Notes under the pieces: generated by a model
The model's database searches: none
What the model saw: the letters and a program-made list of their open reading frames with translations, nothing else
What the model was told of the DNA's origin: nothing
Assembly (NCBI GenBank): GCA_963773745.1
Contig: CAVZCL010000005.1
Span: forward strand, 1,612,001-1,676,000
Reading direction: 5' to 3'
Origin: UBA5069 sp963773745
GTDB taxonomy: Bacteria > Chloroflexota > Anaerolineae > Caldilineales > Caldilineaceae
Length of the DNA: 64,000 nt
Part shown: piece after piece, positions 17,569 to 27,564 of the stretch
Layout of the letters: every line of letters begins with the position of its first letter
How positions within the stretch are numbered: position 1 is the stretch's first letter
Program-made: the position numbers and the translations under genes

Positions 17569-17605
17569 CAGCTGAAGCAGCCGCTACGAACGGCTCCGCC
17601 CGCTA
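17569..17605. repeat. Half palindrome unit overlapping the uvrC stop
   Basis: GGCAGCTGAAGCAGCCGCTA CGAA is one arm of the family at 23134 and 34647. It is followed by GGCTCCGCCCGCTACGGC, whose complement supplies the uvrC stop codon TAG. Confidence 0.7.
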
Positions 17606-19565
17606 CGGCAAAAACGCCTTGATGGACTCCGCGGCGCGGCGGTTGATGCCCGGCACGGCCAGCAGCTCGTCCAGCGACGCCGCTCGGATCGCCTCGATGT
17701 CACCCTTGAAGTGGATGAGCAACGCCTTGCGGCGCGTGGGGCCAATGCCCGGCACATCCTCCAGTTTGGAGCGCACCTGCTCCTTGCTGCGCAGGTTGCG
17801 GTGATAGGTGACGCCAAAGCGGTGCGTCTCGTCGCGCACGCGTTGCACAAGATGCAGCGACTGGCTTCCCCGCTTGAGCCAAATCGGCTTGGACTCGTGC
17901 GGCCGGAAGATCTCCTCCTCGCGCTTGGCCAATCCCACCACGGGGATGCGATCCATGAGGCCAAACTCCTCGAGCACCTCCACGGCAATGCCCAGTTGCC
18001 CCTTGCCACCGTCAATGATGACGAGGTCGGGCACCACCTTCCAGCTGTCGTCCTGCGTACGCGCCTTCTCGCCCGGGTCCTTGCCCGCACCCGCCACGCC
18101 CGATTCCTCTTCCTCGTCGTCGCCATTCTCAATGATGCGGCGGAAGCGGCGGCGCAGCATTTCGCGCATGCTGGCAAAGTCGTCCGGCTCGCCCTGGCTG
18201 CCCTTGCCGCGAATCTTGAAGCGCTTGTAGGCCGACTTGAGCGGCGCGCCCTTGGCAAAGACGACCATGGAGCCAACCGTATTCGTCCCCTGCAGCGTGC
18301 TGATGTCGTAGCACTCAATGCGCGACGGTGGTTTCTCCATCCCCAGAACCTCCTGCAGTTCGGAGACGGCGGCCGTCTGGCGATTTGTGTCGGCGGCCCA
18401 CTCGGCCTGCTGCAGGCGCAAATGCTCGGCGGCGTTGGCCTCTGCCATCGCCAGCACCTTGCGCTTGTTGCCCCGCTGCGGCACGCGCACCTCCACCTTC
18501 GCCGCCGAAGCGCCCAGCGCAAGCCGCCGCTCGGAGAGCCACTCGCCCAGCACGGCGCCATCCTCCGGCTGCGCGCCCACCAGAATCAGCCCGGGAATGA
18601 AGGTGGCCGTGTCGTAAAATTGCTGAATAAAGGCCCCCACCAGCGCGCCGTACGCGTTTTCGCCCTCGTCCGAGACTTCGATTCCCTCCATCATGAAGGT
18701 TTCGCGCCCCGTCAGCCGGCCAAAGCGCACGTAGAAGACCTGCACGGCGGTGTCGCCCGTGCGCTCGTCGCGCGCAATGGCAATGTAGTCGAGGTCCTCC
18801 TGCAGCGTGCTGACGATCTTCTGCTGCTCGGCAATCTGGCTGGCGGCGCGCAGGCGGTCACGGTGGAGCGCGGCGAGCTCGAACTGCATGTTCTCGGCGG
18901 CCTGTTCCATGTTGGCGTTCATGATCGCCAGCACGCGGTCGGTGTCGCCGCTGAGAAAGCGCATGAGCTGATCGACCGACGCGCGATACTCCTCACGCGT
19001 TCTGTGCGCCAATGCAGGGCCCCCCGCACATCTTGATGTGGTAGTAGAGGCACGGGCGCGCATCCAGCCCGGTGATTTCGCGGTCGCAGTCAAGGTAGGG
19101 GAAGATGCGCCGCAGTGCGTCCAGCGTGTCGTAGCAGACGCGCCCCGACGAGTAGGGGCCAAAGTAGCGTGCGCCGTCGCGCTGAATGCGCCGCACCACC
19201 TGAATTTTGGGGAAATCGTTCTGAACATTAACCTTGATGTAGGGGTAGGACTTGTCATCCTTGAGGCGCACATTGTAGTGCGGCCGGTAGCGTTTGATGA
19301 GCTCGTTCTCGAGCACAAGCGCTTCCAGCTCCGTGTTGGTGACCCACCACTCAATGTCCTCAATCTCGTTGACAAGCGCCTGTGTGCGCGGCGGGTGCTG
19401 CGCCGAGTTGTGGAAGTAGCTGCGCACGCGGTTGCGCAGCACAACCGCCTTGCCCACATAGATAACCTTGCCCGATGCGTTGAGCATCTGGTAGCAGCCC
19501 GGGCTGTCGGGCAGGTTGGCAAGCTTTTGGATGACCCGTTCGGGCAGTGGATTTCGCATTGACAT
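17603..19565 (-). CDS. uvrC: Excinuclease ABC subunit C, one frameshift
   Basis: UvrC makes both incisions in nucleotide excision repair. The GIY-YIG domain (19565 to about 19010) contains PGCYQMLNASGKVIYVGKA and the CGGPC cluster. The frame then breaks near 19008 and resumes as TREEYRASVDQLMRFLSG. Next come the UVR helix (NMQFELAALHRDRLRAA), the RNase H-like 5' nuclease core (RIECYDISTLQGTNTVGSMV) and a helix-hairpin-helix DNA-binding tail (VPGIGPTRRKALLIHF). The combined length of about 655 aa is slightly long because of an acidic Glu/Asp insert near the middle. The break is probably a one-base error. Confidence 0.95.
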
Positions 19566-19603
19566 AGCACAGACATTCTACCATAAATCAGGTGTCGAGG
19601 TGT

Positions 19604-19722
19604 CGGGTGACAAGATTTCGGCCCGCAGAAGGGGCGGAAGAAGCGGAAACAACAGGCAAGGCAAGCGTTTCATGTTGTTTCCGCTTTTTCCGCCCCTTCT
19701 GCGGGCCGAAATTTGTCACCCG
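19604..19722. repeat. Large palindrome, about 50-bp arms
   Basis: Arms 19604-19654 and 19673-19722 match except for one substitution and one indel. The right arm ends 2 bp before the ctaG stop codon. The arm core GCAGAAGGGGCGGAA / GCGGAAACAACA resembles the 39070 palindrome (GCAGAAACGGCGGAAAAAGC). Confidence 0.93.
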
Positions 19723-19724
19723 AT

Positions 19725-20630
19725 TCACGCATCCCAATCATGGCGCGGGCGGTCGTACTCCTTGAGCCGCTCCTCAAGCCCGGGCGCAATCAGCCTGCGC
19801 TCGCTGTCCCACTCCTCCAGCGGCTGGTGGCGGAAGTCGTGCGCCGCAAAGACCTCGTTCACAACCAGCACAATGCTCGTTACATAGACCAGCGTTCCGA
19901 AGATCCACGTCAACGCGCCGCTCAGCGCCTGCTGCGAAACTGCGTTCTGCAGCGATTGCGCGTCCGCGCCCTGCAGCGACGCATAGTAGCTGTAGAGAGG
20001 TGTCGTACTGAAGGCAATCGCAATCCCCGCAATCACATTGGGAATCTCGACGCCCAGCAACATGCCAATGCGCGCCAGCGGAGAGGCGCGCGTGTAGCGG
20101 CGTGGCCCCATGCGTGTAATCTGCTGCCAGAAGAGCAGCGCCGCCAGCCCCAGCACAAGCAGCGCCAGCCGCTGACGCCACGGCGCAGCCATCTGCCACG
20201 CCACAAAGGTGGGGTCGTGCCAAAGTACCATTGCGCTCAGATAGAAGAACCAGACGAAGATGGCGCTTGTGAATCCATGCAGCAGCGGGGCCCAACGTGA
20301 GGGGCGCACGCCCAAGGCTGCCACGCGGCGGCGCACGGAGAAGGGCAGTGCGTTGGCGAGCAAATGCCACGGGGCAGCGACCACAGACAGCGGCGCGGCC
20401 ACCATACAGGTGAGCACGGTTTGGCCCATGCGTGCCAGCAGGTGGCTTTGGCTCAGGGGGGCCAGCGGCCACGCGAGCGCCGCCGCCCAGCTTGCCACAC
20501 CCACGCCAAAGCAGGCCAGCCGCAGCGGGCTCGTCAGGCCATGGGCAAAGGGTGCAACCCGCCTGCGCCCTCGCATGTAGAGGAAAAGCAGCGCTGCTGC
20601 TGCGCCCCAAACCAGCGCATTCCAGAGCAT
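19725..20630 (-). CDS. ctaG: CtaG-type cytochrome c oxidase (caa3) assembly protein
   Basis: A 301-aa integral membrane protein with about seven TM helices, the size and layout of the caa3_CtaG family that helps build caa3-type oxidase. Conserved features are the HGFTSAIFVWFFYLSAMVLW helix, the QITRMGPRRYTRAS loop and the late LVYVTSIVLVVNEV helix. The gene starts directly after the M14 peptidase gene, with GGGGGAAG as ribosome-binding site, so the two may be cotranscribed. Confidence 0.82.
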   Translation of the reverse strand: MLWNALVWGAAAALLFLYMRGRRRVAPFAHGLTSPLRLACFGVGVASWAAALAWPLAPLSQSHLLARMGQTVLTCMVAAPLSVVAAPWHLLANALPFSVRRRVAALGVRPSRWAPLLHGFTSAIFVWFFYLSAMVLWHDPTFVAWQMAAPWRQRLALLVLGLAALLFWQQITRMGPRRYTRASPLARIGMLLGVEIPNVIAGIAIAFSTTPLYSYYASLQGADAQSLQNAVSQQALSGALTWIFGTLVYVTSIVLVVNEVFAAHDFRHQPLEEWDSERRLIAPGLEERLKEYDRPRHDWDA

Positions 20631-20641
20631 TTCGCTTCCCC

Positions 20642-22524
20642 CTAACGCGACCCGCGCGTCGCAGCGTGCCTGGTGTCGCGGCAGCGCTGTGCGGCACCCA
20701 GGGAAGATAGATGCGTTCGTCGGGCGTGGGCGGAGCAGGTGTCGCTGGTGGCTCGGGCGTCAAGTCGGCTCGGGTGTCGGCAGTCAGCGTCGGCTGTTCG
20801 GGATCAGGCGTGTGGGTGGCAACCACGTCAACAAAGAGTGCGCCCGGTGGCCCCTCGCTCGACGGGCCGGCTGCGCTCCAGAAGATCGTGTGGCGGCCCA
20901 GGCTCCAGGTCGCCGTGTCAAAGGTGACGAATGCCTCTTCCAGCGCGCTGTCGAAGCTGCCATCGCTCGGGACGAAGGGGCTGCCGGTCGCGTTGCCCCA
21001 CGGCGGCGCATCCAGCCACGCGGTCGCACCAGTAATGACGATTTTGCTCGTTGCCGCAGCCGGCTGCTCGGCGGCGGGCGCATTGGGGGCCGCAAAGACA
21101 ACCGTCAACGTAAGCGTGTCGCCTGGCACAACGCGCGTTGGCGTCAGGCTCGCACTGATCGCTGCCGGCCCTTGCGCCCACTGGTAGGGGCGGCGTGCCA
21201 TGGATCCAGCATACTGAAGCAAACCATCGACCGCCGGCGCGACCGTCGCCTCGAAGGTCGAGCAGCTTTCGAAGAATTGCGTACCCATCTCGATTGTGAA
21301 GGCAGGTACGCCCAATGTGCCGTACACCCAGTCTTCAAGCGAGCCGTCGGTGGCGTAGAGACAGCCCGGCGCGCCAGCCTGGCACGCGCGATAGCCGCTG
21401 CGCGCCCCCATGCCATCGGCCAGCGCTTGCAGAGCGACCCCGTTCGCAGGTGGCGTCGGCATAAAGCCCCACGGATAGAGCACCAGCTGCCCGTAACTGT
21501 GCAGCGAAAGCACGAGCCCTTCGCTGTCGATAGGGGCGGCGTCGGTCAATGCGGGGCCGCGCTGATCCGTGAGGATGCTCTCAAGCCACGTTTGCAGCGC
21601 CTGCGTCTCCGGCTCGGAAGCCGCGCTCGCGCCGCGATAGGTGACGCTGCATAGGTCCGTGCTCGAGCAACCGTCTGCAGTGCATGCGCCCCACGCAAAG
21701 CTGCTGTTGCGGTTCAGGTCGACGCCGTAGGTGGACTGCCCTCCCGGGAAGCTGCTACATGCGCCCTCGACGTGCGTATTCTTGCGCCAGTAAAAACCCT
21801 GCTCGGCGAACTTGCGCCCGTCGGGATTGGCAATTGGCACAACGTACGTCGTGCCGTAGTCAAGCAGCCACGTAGCCATGGGGTCAACCCCATACCCGTT
21901 GACCAGCTTCTCGGCAAAGCGCGCGGCAACCTCGCCCGTGGCCAGCTCGCGTGCGTGCATCGCCGCAATCACCACAAAGGGAAACTTGGGGCCTGGGCGG
22001 TCGCGGTTCGTAAGCACGAGCGCGTGTATGTCATAACCCGCCGCGCCGCCGGCTGTCACCTTGTCCCACGAGTCGCCATAGTCAATCCACTGGGCAAGAG
22101 CAGGGTGCGCGGCGGCCAGCGCCGCCATGTCGCTCTCCGTCTGCTCCACTGTGCGGTAGCAGCCATAACCGGGGATCGTGCCCGCCTGAGCGCTGTAGGG
22201 GTCGAAGAGGGGGCGCACGGCGCCGCGCGCCGCATCGGTGCGCGCACTGTCAACAGCAACCACATAGCCCAGCGCACGCAGCTCTGCGAGCGCAGCCTCA
22301 TCCACCGCCGCAATCACCACGCCATTGGCGTAATCCACTTGCCAGATATCCACCAGCGCGGCCAGCGCATTGACGCGCGCCGGTGTGGTGGCTGCAATCT
22401 GGACAACCGTGGGGCTGCTGTCACCAGCCACCTGCGCGCGTGCCCGCTGCGCGCCGGAGACCACAAAGAGGAGCGCCAGCGCGGCAAACAGCGCCAATCT
22501 TGAGCCGAGACCCATCCTTGGCAT
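20642..22524 (-). CDS. Secreted M14-family zinc carboxypeptidase, probable frameshift near 3' end
   Basis: An exported peptidase of about 627 aa. It has a Sec signal peptide (SRLALFAALALLFVVSGAQ then ARA), a propeptide-like region, and the M14 catalytic domain. Zinc ligands are HARELATGE (HxxE) and the His in LHSYGQLVLYPWG. The substrate-binding stretch is YGVDLNRN and the catalytic glutamate is in TIEMG. A beta-sandwich and a Pro/Thr-rich stalk follow, ending ERIYLPWVP. The frame as given runs past into ctaG; a one-base shift gives a TAG at 20642-20644 just before the ctaG ribosome-binding site, which I take as the true stop. Confidence 0.87.
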
Positions 22525-22530
22525 AACGGT

Positions 22531-23025
22531 TTAGCTCCCAAAGCCGAAACGCGTGGCGCTGAGGAAGATTGGGATCAACAAGAGGCCACCGGCAAGGATT
22601 GCAAAAATCTCGAGATAAACCCACCCCTGTGCGGCGCGCAGCCAAAGGCGGCTCTGCGTCGTGGGCGCAAAGGTGCGCGCCTTTGCCACGTAGCGCACCG
22701 TGTATTGCTCGCTCTCGCGCACCGGCTCGAGCGCCACCACATCCCAGCCTGCGTTCTGAAAGATGCGCGGGAAGGAAGCAACGAAGCGGTGGGCGAGAAG
22801 CCCCAGCGGCAGGATGAAGACGAAGAGATAGAGCGCCGCGCCCAGGATCATGTCGAGCCAGCGCCACGGAATTGGGCTGTAGTGGTTGAAGATGTCGAGC
22901 CAGAGCCAGCCCAGATAGACAATCAGCGGAGACGCGAGCAACCACTGCCCCACCTGAGAGGGTGATGCTTCCACCAGATTTGCCGCCACCTGGCGCGTCT
23001 GCGGTTTTGTGTCTGCGTTGCTCAT
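22531..23025 (-). CDS. Membrane protein of unknown family
   Basis: About 164 aa starting MSNADTKPQT, with three predicted TM helices: VGQWLLASPLIVYLGWLWL, an ILGAALYLFVFILPLGLLA segment, and a C-terminal IFAILAGGLLLIPIFL helix. A soluble loop of about 60 residues lies between the second and third. I do not recognise the family. It ends 6 bp before the M14 peptidase start, so the two are probably cotranscribed and it may act at the envelope. Confidence 0.7.
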   Translation of the reverse strand: MSNADTKPQTRQVAANLVEASPSQVGQWLLASPLIVYLGWLWLDIFNHYSPIPWRWLDMILGAALYLFVFILPLGLLAHRFVASFPRIFQNAGWDVVALEPVRESEQYTVRYVAKARTFAPTTQSRLWLRAAQGWVYLEIFAILAGGLLLIPIFLSATRFGFGS

Positions 23026-23064
23026 TGTGCTGCGTCTCAAGAAGAGTGCAAAAGAAGGGGGTAT

Positions 23065-23213
23065 TTCGTAGCGGCTGCTTCAGCTGCTGTACTCCGCAAC
23101 GCGTCGCGCTCCACACCTGCGGCGGTTGCGCATTTCGTAGCGGCTGCTTCAGCTGCCGTAGGTGGAGATCGCACCGCGTCGTCGAGAACGGCAGCTGAAG
23201 CAGCCGCTACGAA
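23065..23213. repeat. Repeat cluster: two direct and one inverted TAGCGGCTGCTTCAGCTGC unit
   Basis: Direct copies at 23065-23091 and 23134-23160, and an inverted copy at 23188-23213. The second and third form a palindrome with 26-bp arms. The same unit appears at 17569, 34647 and, with compensating changes, 36189. Confidence 0.92.
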
Positions 23214-23242
23214 CGACGCTGCATACTTCAGAGACGCGCCAC

Positions 23243-24304
23243 CTACCGCACCTGCCGCTTGCTCAGCTTTTCAATCTCGCCGCGCCACGCCAGTTCGGCG
23301 CGGTGGCGGTTGCGCCGGCGCCAAAGCAGCCCCACCGGATAGCCGAACATTTTGGCAACATCGCCCACCACCCGAATCAAGGGCACGAGCGCCGCCGCCT
23401 GGGCTGTCTCTGCTACGCTCAAGCCGCCGCGCAGCCGCATGAGCCGCTGCAGCGGACGGCGGCAATAGACCGCCAGCCCCGCCGCCAGCCCCACCCAGCC
23501 CAGCCACCGTGCAAAGATACCCCACAGCGCGTGACCCAGCAGCGCGGGCAGCAACAATCCATAGGTGACGTAGCGCGCGGCGTGGCGCTTGCGCCAGAGG
23601 TCCGCCTTGCCGTCGCCACGTGCATAGCGGTAATACTGCGACCAGAAGGCCCCCACGCTCGTGCGCGGCTTGAAGTAGACAAGCGCATCCGGCGCCCACT
23701 CAAAGGCCGACGACCGGCGCGTGCGCAAGCCGTTCAGTTTAAGGTCGAAGACCAGGTCTTCGCTGTAATCCAGCCACTCGGGATAGCCACCCGCCGCCTG
23801 CCACGCCGCGCGCGTAAAGGCCACCGAGCGGCTGGAGGGCAGAAAGGTCGCGGGGTCAATGTCGTCCTCCAGGGGCAGCACCGTGGCCGCCATGGCCGTC
23901 TCAAAGACCCCCTGCGCGTCCGGTGCAAAGAAGCCCGCCACACCAATGGGCGGGTCTGTGGCGCGTGCCCATGGCAGCACAAGCTGCTCGAGCCAGATTG
24001 TCGTCAGACGCACACCTGCATCGGTGACGGCAATAATGGGCCCTGCGGCGGCCTCAATGGCAAGGTTGCGCCCGCGCGAAATGTTCGCGCCCGGCGCCTC
24101 AATCACGCGCAGATTGGCCAGGCGGCCCGGGTGGCGCGCGCTGTAGCTGCGAATCCACGCCGCCGTGCCGTCGCTGCTGCCGCCGTCGCAGATGATCACC
24201 TCGTCAGGCGGGCGCGTCTGGCCGGCCAGCGAGTCGAGCAGCCGGTCGATGGTTGCGCGTTCGTTATATACGGTGGCAATGACGGAGACATTCACGCCGC
24301 CCAT
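23243..24304 (-). CDS. Family 2 glycosyltransferase
   Basis: A 353-aa GT-A fold transferase. It has VSVIATVYNERATIDRLLDS and the nucleotide-binding DEVIICDGGSSDGT; the metal-binding DxD-like residue is in AVTDAGVRL, and YSEDLVFDLKL is the usual ED acceptor-site motif. The C-terminal 120 residues contain two membrane-associated helices (GLLLPALLGHALWGIFARWL and LGWVGLAAGLAV), so it likely works at the inner face of the membrane on a lipid-linked or surface glycan. Acceptor and donor are unknown. The frame is intact. Confidence 0.88.
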   Translation of the reverse strand: MGGVNVSVIATVYNERATIDRLLDSLAGQTRPPDEVIICDGGSSDGTAAWIRSYSARHPGRLANLRVIEAPGANISRGRNLAIEAAAGPIIAVTDAGVRLTTIWLEQLVLPWARATDPPIGVAGFFAPDAQGVFETAMAATVLPLEDDIDPATFLPSSRSVAFTRAAWQAAGGYPEWLDYSEDLVFDLKLNGLRTRRSSAFEWAPDALVYFKPRTSVGAFWSQYYRYARGDGKADLWRKRHAARYVTYGLLLPALLGHALWGIFARWLGWVGLAAGLAVYCRRPLQRLMRLRGGLSVAETAQAAALVPLIRVVGDVAKMFGYPVGLLWRRRNRHRAELAWRGEIEKLSKRQVR

Positions 24305-24328
24305 TATGGAGCATCTTCATCCGCACGC

Positions 24329-24376
24329 CAACAAGAGAACTGCGCCAGAGAGATACAGGGCGCAGTTCTCTTGTTG
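24329..24376. repeat. Perfect 18-bp-arm hairpin
   Basis: Arms 24329-24346 and 24359-24376 (core AAGAGAACTGCGCC) with a 12-nt loop. It stands between the divergent GT2 and dinG genes, so a simple terminator role does not fit. Confidence 0.9.
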
Positions 24377-24393
24377 ATTTTCTTTGACCCTCC

Positions 24394-24610
24394 AGGGCTT
24401 CTCAAAAGTCAGGCTGAGGTGTGGCAAGCGCCAACAGCAACCTCACCCCCGGCCCCTCTCCAGATGCGGAGAGGGGAGCAAAACAAGTGCGTCACGCCGG
24501 AGATGTGACCGTAACGGCGCGCTGTGCTCCCCTCTCCAATCTGGAGAGGGGCCGGGGGTGAGGTTGCTGTTGGCGCTTGCCACACCTCAGCCTGACTTTT
24601 GAGAAGCCCT
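24394..24610. repeat. Large palindrome, perfect 70-bp arms
   Basis: Left arm 24394-24463 and right arm 24541-24610 are exact reverse complements. Outer part AGGGCTTCTCAAAAGTCAGG, then CGCCAACAG and the family core CAACCTCACCCCCGGCCCC. The centre has its own GGAGAGGGGAGC / GCTCCCCTCTCC pairing and a half GTCACGCCGGAGATGTGACC hairpin, so cruciform or cloverleaf folds are possible. A second copy is at 53838. Confidence 0.97.
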
Positions 24611-24653
24611 ATTTGACCCTTGCATCGGGGTTCTGTTGTTGCGCCATTGCTGC

Positions 24654-24659
24654 TATAAT
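24654..24659 (+). promoter_or_regulatory. -10 box of the dinG promoter
   Basis: Perfect TATAAT preceded by TGC. With a 17-bp spacer the -35 would be TTCTGT, which is weak. The start would be near 24666, about 39 nt before the ATG. Confidence 0.6.
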
Positions 24660-24704
24660 GGCGACGCTGCTGCAACTTCAAACCTGGAAGGGACGCCCCA
24701 CCCC

Positions 24705-27510
24705 ATGGCCCAGCGCATTTACGTTGCGCTTGACCTGGAGACCACCGGCCTGGAGACCAAGCGCGACGCCATCATGGAAATTGGCGCCGTCCGTTTCGCG
24801 GACGGCGTTATCCTCGACCGCTTCCAAACGCTTGTCAACCCCCAGCGCCCGATCCCCGCGCGCATTCAACAACTCACAGGCATCCGCGATGCCGACGTCG
24901 CCAATGCGCCACGCCTCGAGCAGGTGCTGCCCGAACTGCGCGCCTTCGTCTCGGCTGATGTCAGCGCCGTGGTTGCGCATAACGCCCACTTTGACATGGG
25001 CTTTTTGCGCGCCGGCGGCATCACCTTTCAGCGCCCGGCCATCGACACGCTTGATCTGTCGATGATTCTTCTGCCCGGGCTGGGCAGCTACAGTCTCGGC
25101 GAACTCTGCCACAGCCTCGACATCCCGCTGGTGGGCGCCCACCGTGCGCTGGATGACGCCGCCGCAGCCGGTGCGCTCTTCGAGCGTCTCCTCGCACGCA
25201 TTGACGAGCTGCCCGATGACATCCTCTTTACCATTGCCGACCACGCCGAAGAGTGCGACTGGCCGCCCCGTCACCTCTTCACCGATGTCGCAGCACGCCG
25301 CTCGCGCAGCGGTCTGCAGCGTCGCCAGCCCAGCGTCTACATGGAGGCGATCAGCGCGCCCGAAAGCCTGCTCACCGATGCGGGCCACACCGAGCAGCCG
25401 ATTGACCCCGCGCTGGTGCAGCACTTCTTTGCGCTGGATGGCCCGTTGGCAGCAGGCTTTGGCCCCGGCTACGAGCCGCGTGCCGGCCAGGCAGACATGG
25501 CGCAGCGGGTGGCGCACGCGCTGACGCAAGGCGATTCGCTCATGGTCGAGGCGGGCACGGGCACGGGCAAGACGCTCGCCTACCTTGTGCCCGCAGCCGC
25601 ATGGGCGCTGGCCAACCAGCGGCGCGTTGTGATTGCCACCAATACAATCACGCTCCAGGATCAGTTGATCGAGAAGGACATACCCCAGCTGCAGGCGGCC
25701 TTTGCGGCGCTGGGCATGGCGCAGCCCGCGCGCCGCTGTTCTCAAGGGGCGCTCCAACTACATCTGCCTGCGGCGGCTGGAGCTGTGGCGCAGCGGGCGA
25801 CGCTTCAACGCGCCGGAACTGAGCACGCTGGCGCGTATCCTTGTCTGGCTCCCCACCACGCACACCGGCGACATCAACGAAATTGTCATGAACACGCAGA
25901 CCGATCGCGAGGTCTGGCAGCATATCTGCGCCGACGCCTCTGCCTGCACCGAGAGCCGCTGCGGCGTCCACGCCGACAGCGCGCGCCTCTGCTACTTTGC
26001 GCTGGCCAAACGCAAAGCCGAGCTGGCGCACATCCTCGTCGTCAACCATGCCCTCCTGCTGGCCGATGTGAGCACCGAAGGGCGGGTGTTGCCCCCCTAT
26101 AGCCACCTTGTGGTTGACGAAGCGCACCACCTTGAAGATGCCGCAACCGACCAGCTCACCTACCGCATGGAGTGGCCCTGGCTGCACGCGCTGCTGCGGC
26201 CGCTGCGCGCCGAGGGGGCGCTGATTGCGGATATTACCCGCGCTGCCGGGCTACATGGGCTGCCCAATGCCCAGCGTCAAGCGCAGTTGGTGACGACGCT
26301 GGCCGGGCGCGCCCACAAGGCGCTGCACCGCTTCCACGATCAGCTGCTTGCCTTTGCCCTCCAGCATGAGGAGGCGCGCGATGCCAACTATGTGCAGCGG
26401 CTGCCGCTGGACGGACGGATGCGCAGCCAGCCCATGTGGAGCGAGGTTGAGATTGAGTGGGAGCAGGCCGCCGAGGATCTGCGCGAACTGACGGTTGCCA
26501 TGGACGGCCTCGTGCGCCAGTTGGGCGCTGCCCAATGGGATCGGCAGGAGCCGGAGGCTGATCAGCTCAACGCCCTCATGAGCGCCGGCAGCCGCCTCAC
26601 CGAGCTGCTGCGCCAGATGGAGCAGACGATCTACGCGCCCGAGGGCATTAGCCAGAGCGGGCGCGTCTGCTGGATGGAGGTCAACGAGAACCGCACGCTC
26701 GCCGCAGTGGATGCCGCACCCCTCAACGTGGGCGAGATCATTCAGCGCGAGCTGCTGCACGCACGCCGCAGCACCATCTTCACCGGCGCAACGCTGCGCT
26801 CGGGCGCAAACTTCCGCTACATCCGTGAGCGGCTGGGTCTGTGGGATGTGCCCACCGCGATTGTGGAGAGCCCCTTTGACTACAAGTCGAGCACGCTCCT
26901 CTACATGCCCAGCGACATGCACCAGCCTGACCACCCCGCCTACCAGGCGGGCGTCGAGCGCGCCATTCTCGACACCGCCGAGGCCTGCAACGGACGCACG
27001 CTCGTACTCTTCACCAGCAACGCCCACCTGCGCGCCACGGGCGACGCGCTGCGTGTGCCACTCGAGCGCGCGGGCATCACACTGCTGCAGCAGGGAACAA
27101 TCAGCCGCCACCGCTTGCTGCGCGAATACCGCCGCACCCAGCGCGTGGTGCTCATGGGCACCCGCTCGTTTTGGGAGGGCGTCGACCTGCCAGGCGACGA
27201 GCTCTCCTGTCTGCTGATAGTGCGCCTGCCTTTTGCCGTGCCCAATGACCCCATGGTGGCAGCGCGCAGCCGCGAGTGCGATAACTCCTTCAGCGACTAC
27301 ATGCTGCCCGATGCCGTGCTGCGCTTTCGGCAGGGCTTTGGCCGCCTCATTCGCCGTGCCGACGACCGCGGCGTCGTCGTGCTGCTCGACAGCCGCATCT
27401 GGCGCAAGGAGTATGGACAGCTCTTCCTCGACGCGCTCCCCGCCTGTACCACGCGCCATGCGCCCCTCTCCATTCTGGGCGATGAGGTCACCAAATGGCT
27501 GGCCCGTTGA
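24705..27510 (+). CDS. dinG: EXO-DinG: DnaQ-type exonuclease fused to XPD/DinG-family helicase, one frameshift
   Basis: A DNA repair enzyme of about 935 aa. The N-terminal DEDD 3'-5' exonuclease domain has ALDLETTGLE (Exo I), AHNAHFDMGF (Exo II) and HRALDDAAAAG (Exo III). The helicase follows with Walker A VEAGTGTGKTLAYLVPAA. The frame slips near 25725-25735 and resumes with LKGRSNYICLRRLE. Four cysteines between 25925 and 25990 (starting CADASACTESRCG) could hold the XPD-type Fe-S cluster, followed by VVNHALLLAD and the VVDEAHHLED box. GTRSFWEGVDLPG is the C-terminal helicase motif. The ATG at 24705 follows GGAAGGGA. This fusion is typical of Gram-positive-type DinG. Confidence 0.92.
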
Positions 27511-27564
27511 GCGACCTTCAGCCTGCCCAGCCCCCGTTGCAGGCGGCGTCGCGCTCTGGGCGCT

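Noticed and set aside
19774..22524. A 916-aa M14 peptidase extending through ctaG
   Set aside because: Past YLPWVP the translation is an out-of-frame reading of the ctaG gene. A TAG one frame away, just before the ctaG ribosome-binding site, is the natural end.
24329..24376. Transcription terminator
   Set aside because: The flanking genes are divergent, so no transcript is known to end here. It is listed as a repeat instead.
24394..24610. Insertion sequence or MITE with target-site duplication
   Set aside because: No transposase is present and I see no consistent direct repeats flanking the copies at 24394, 53838, 13321 and 37498. The outer arms differ between some loci, unlike a fixed mobile element end.
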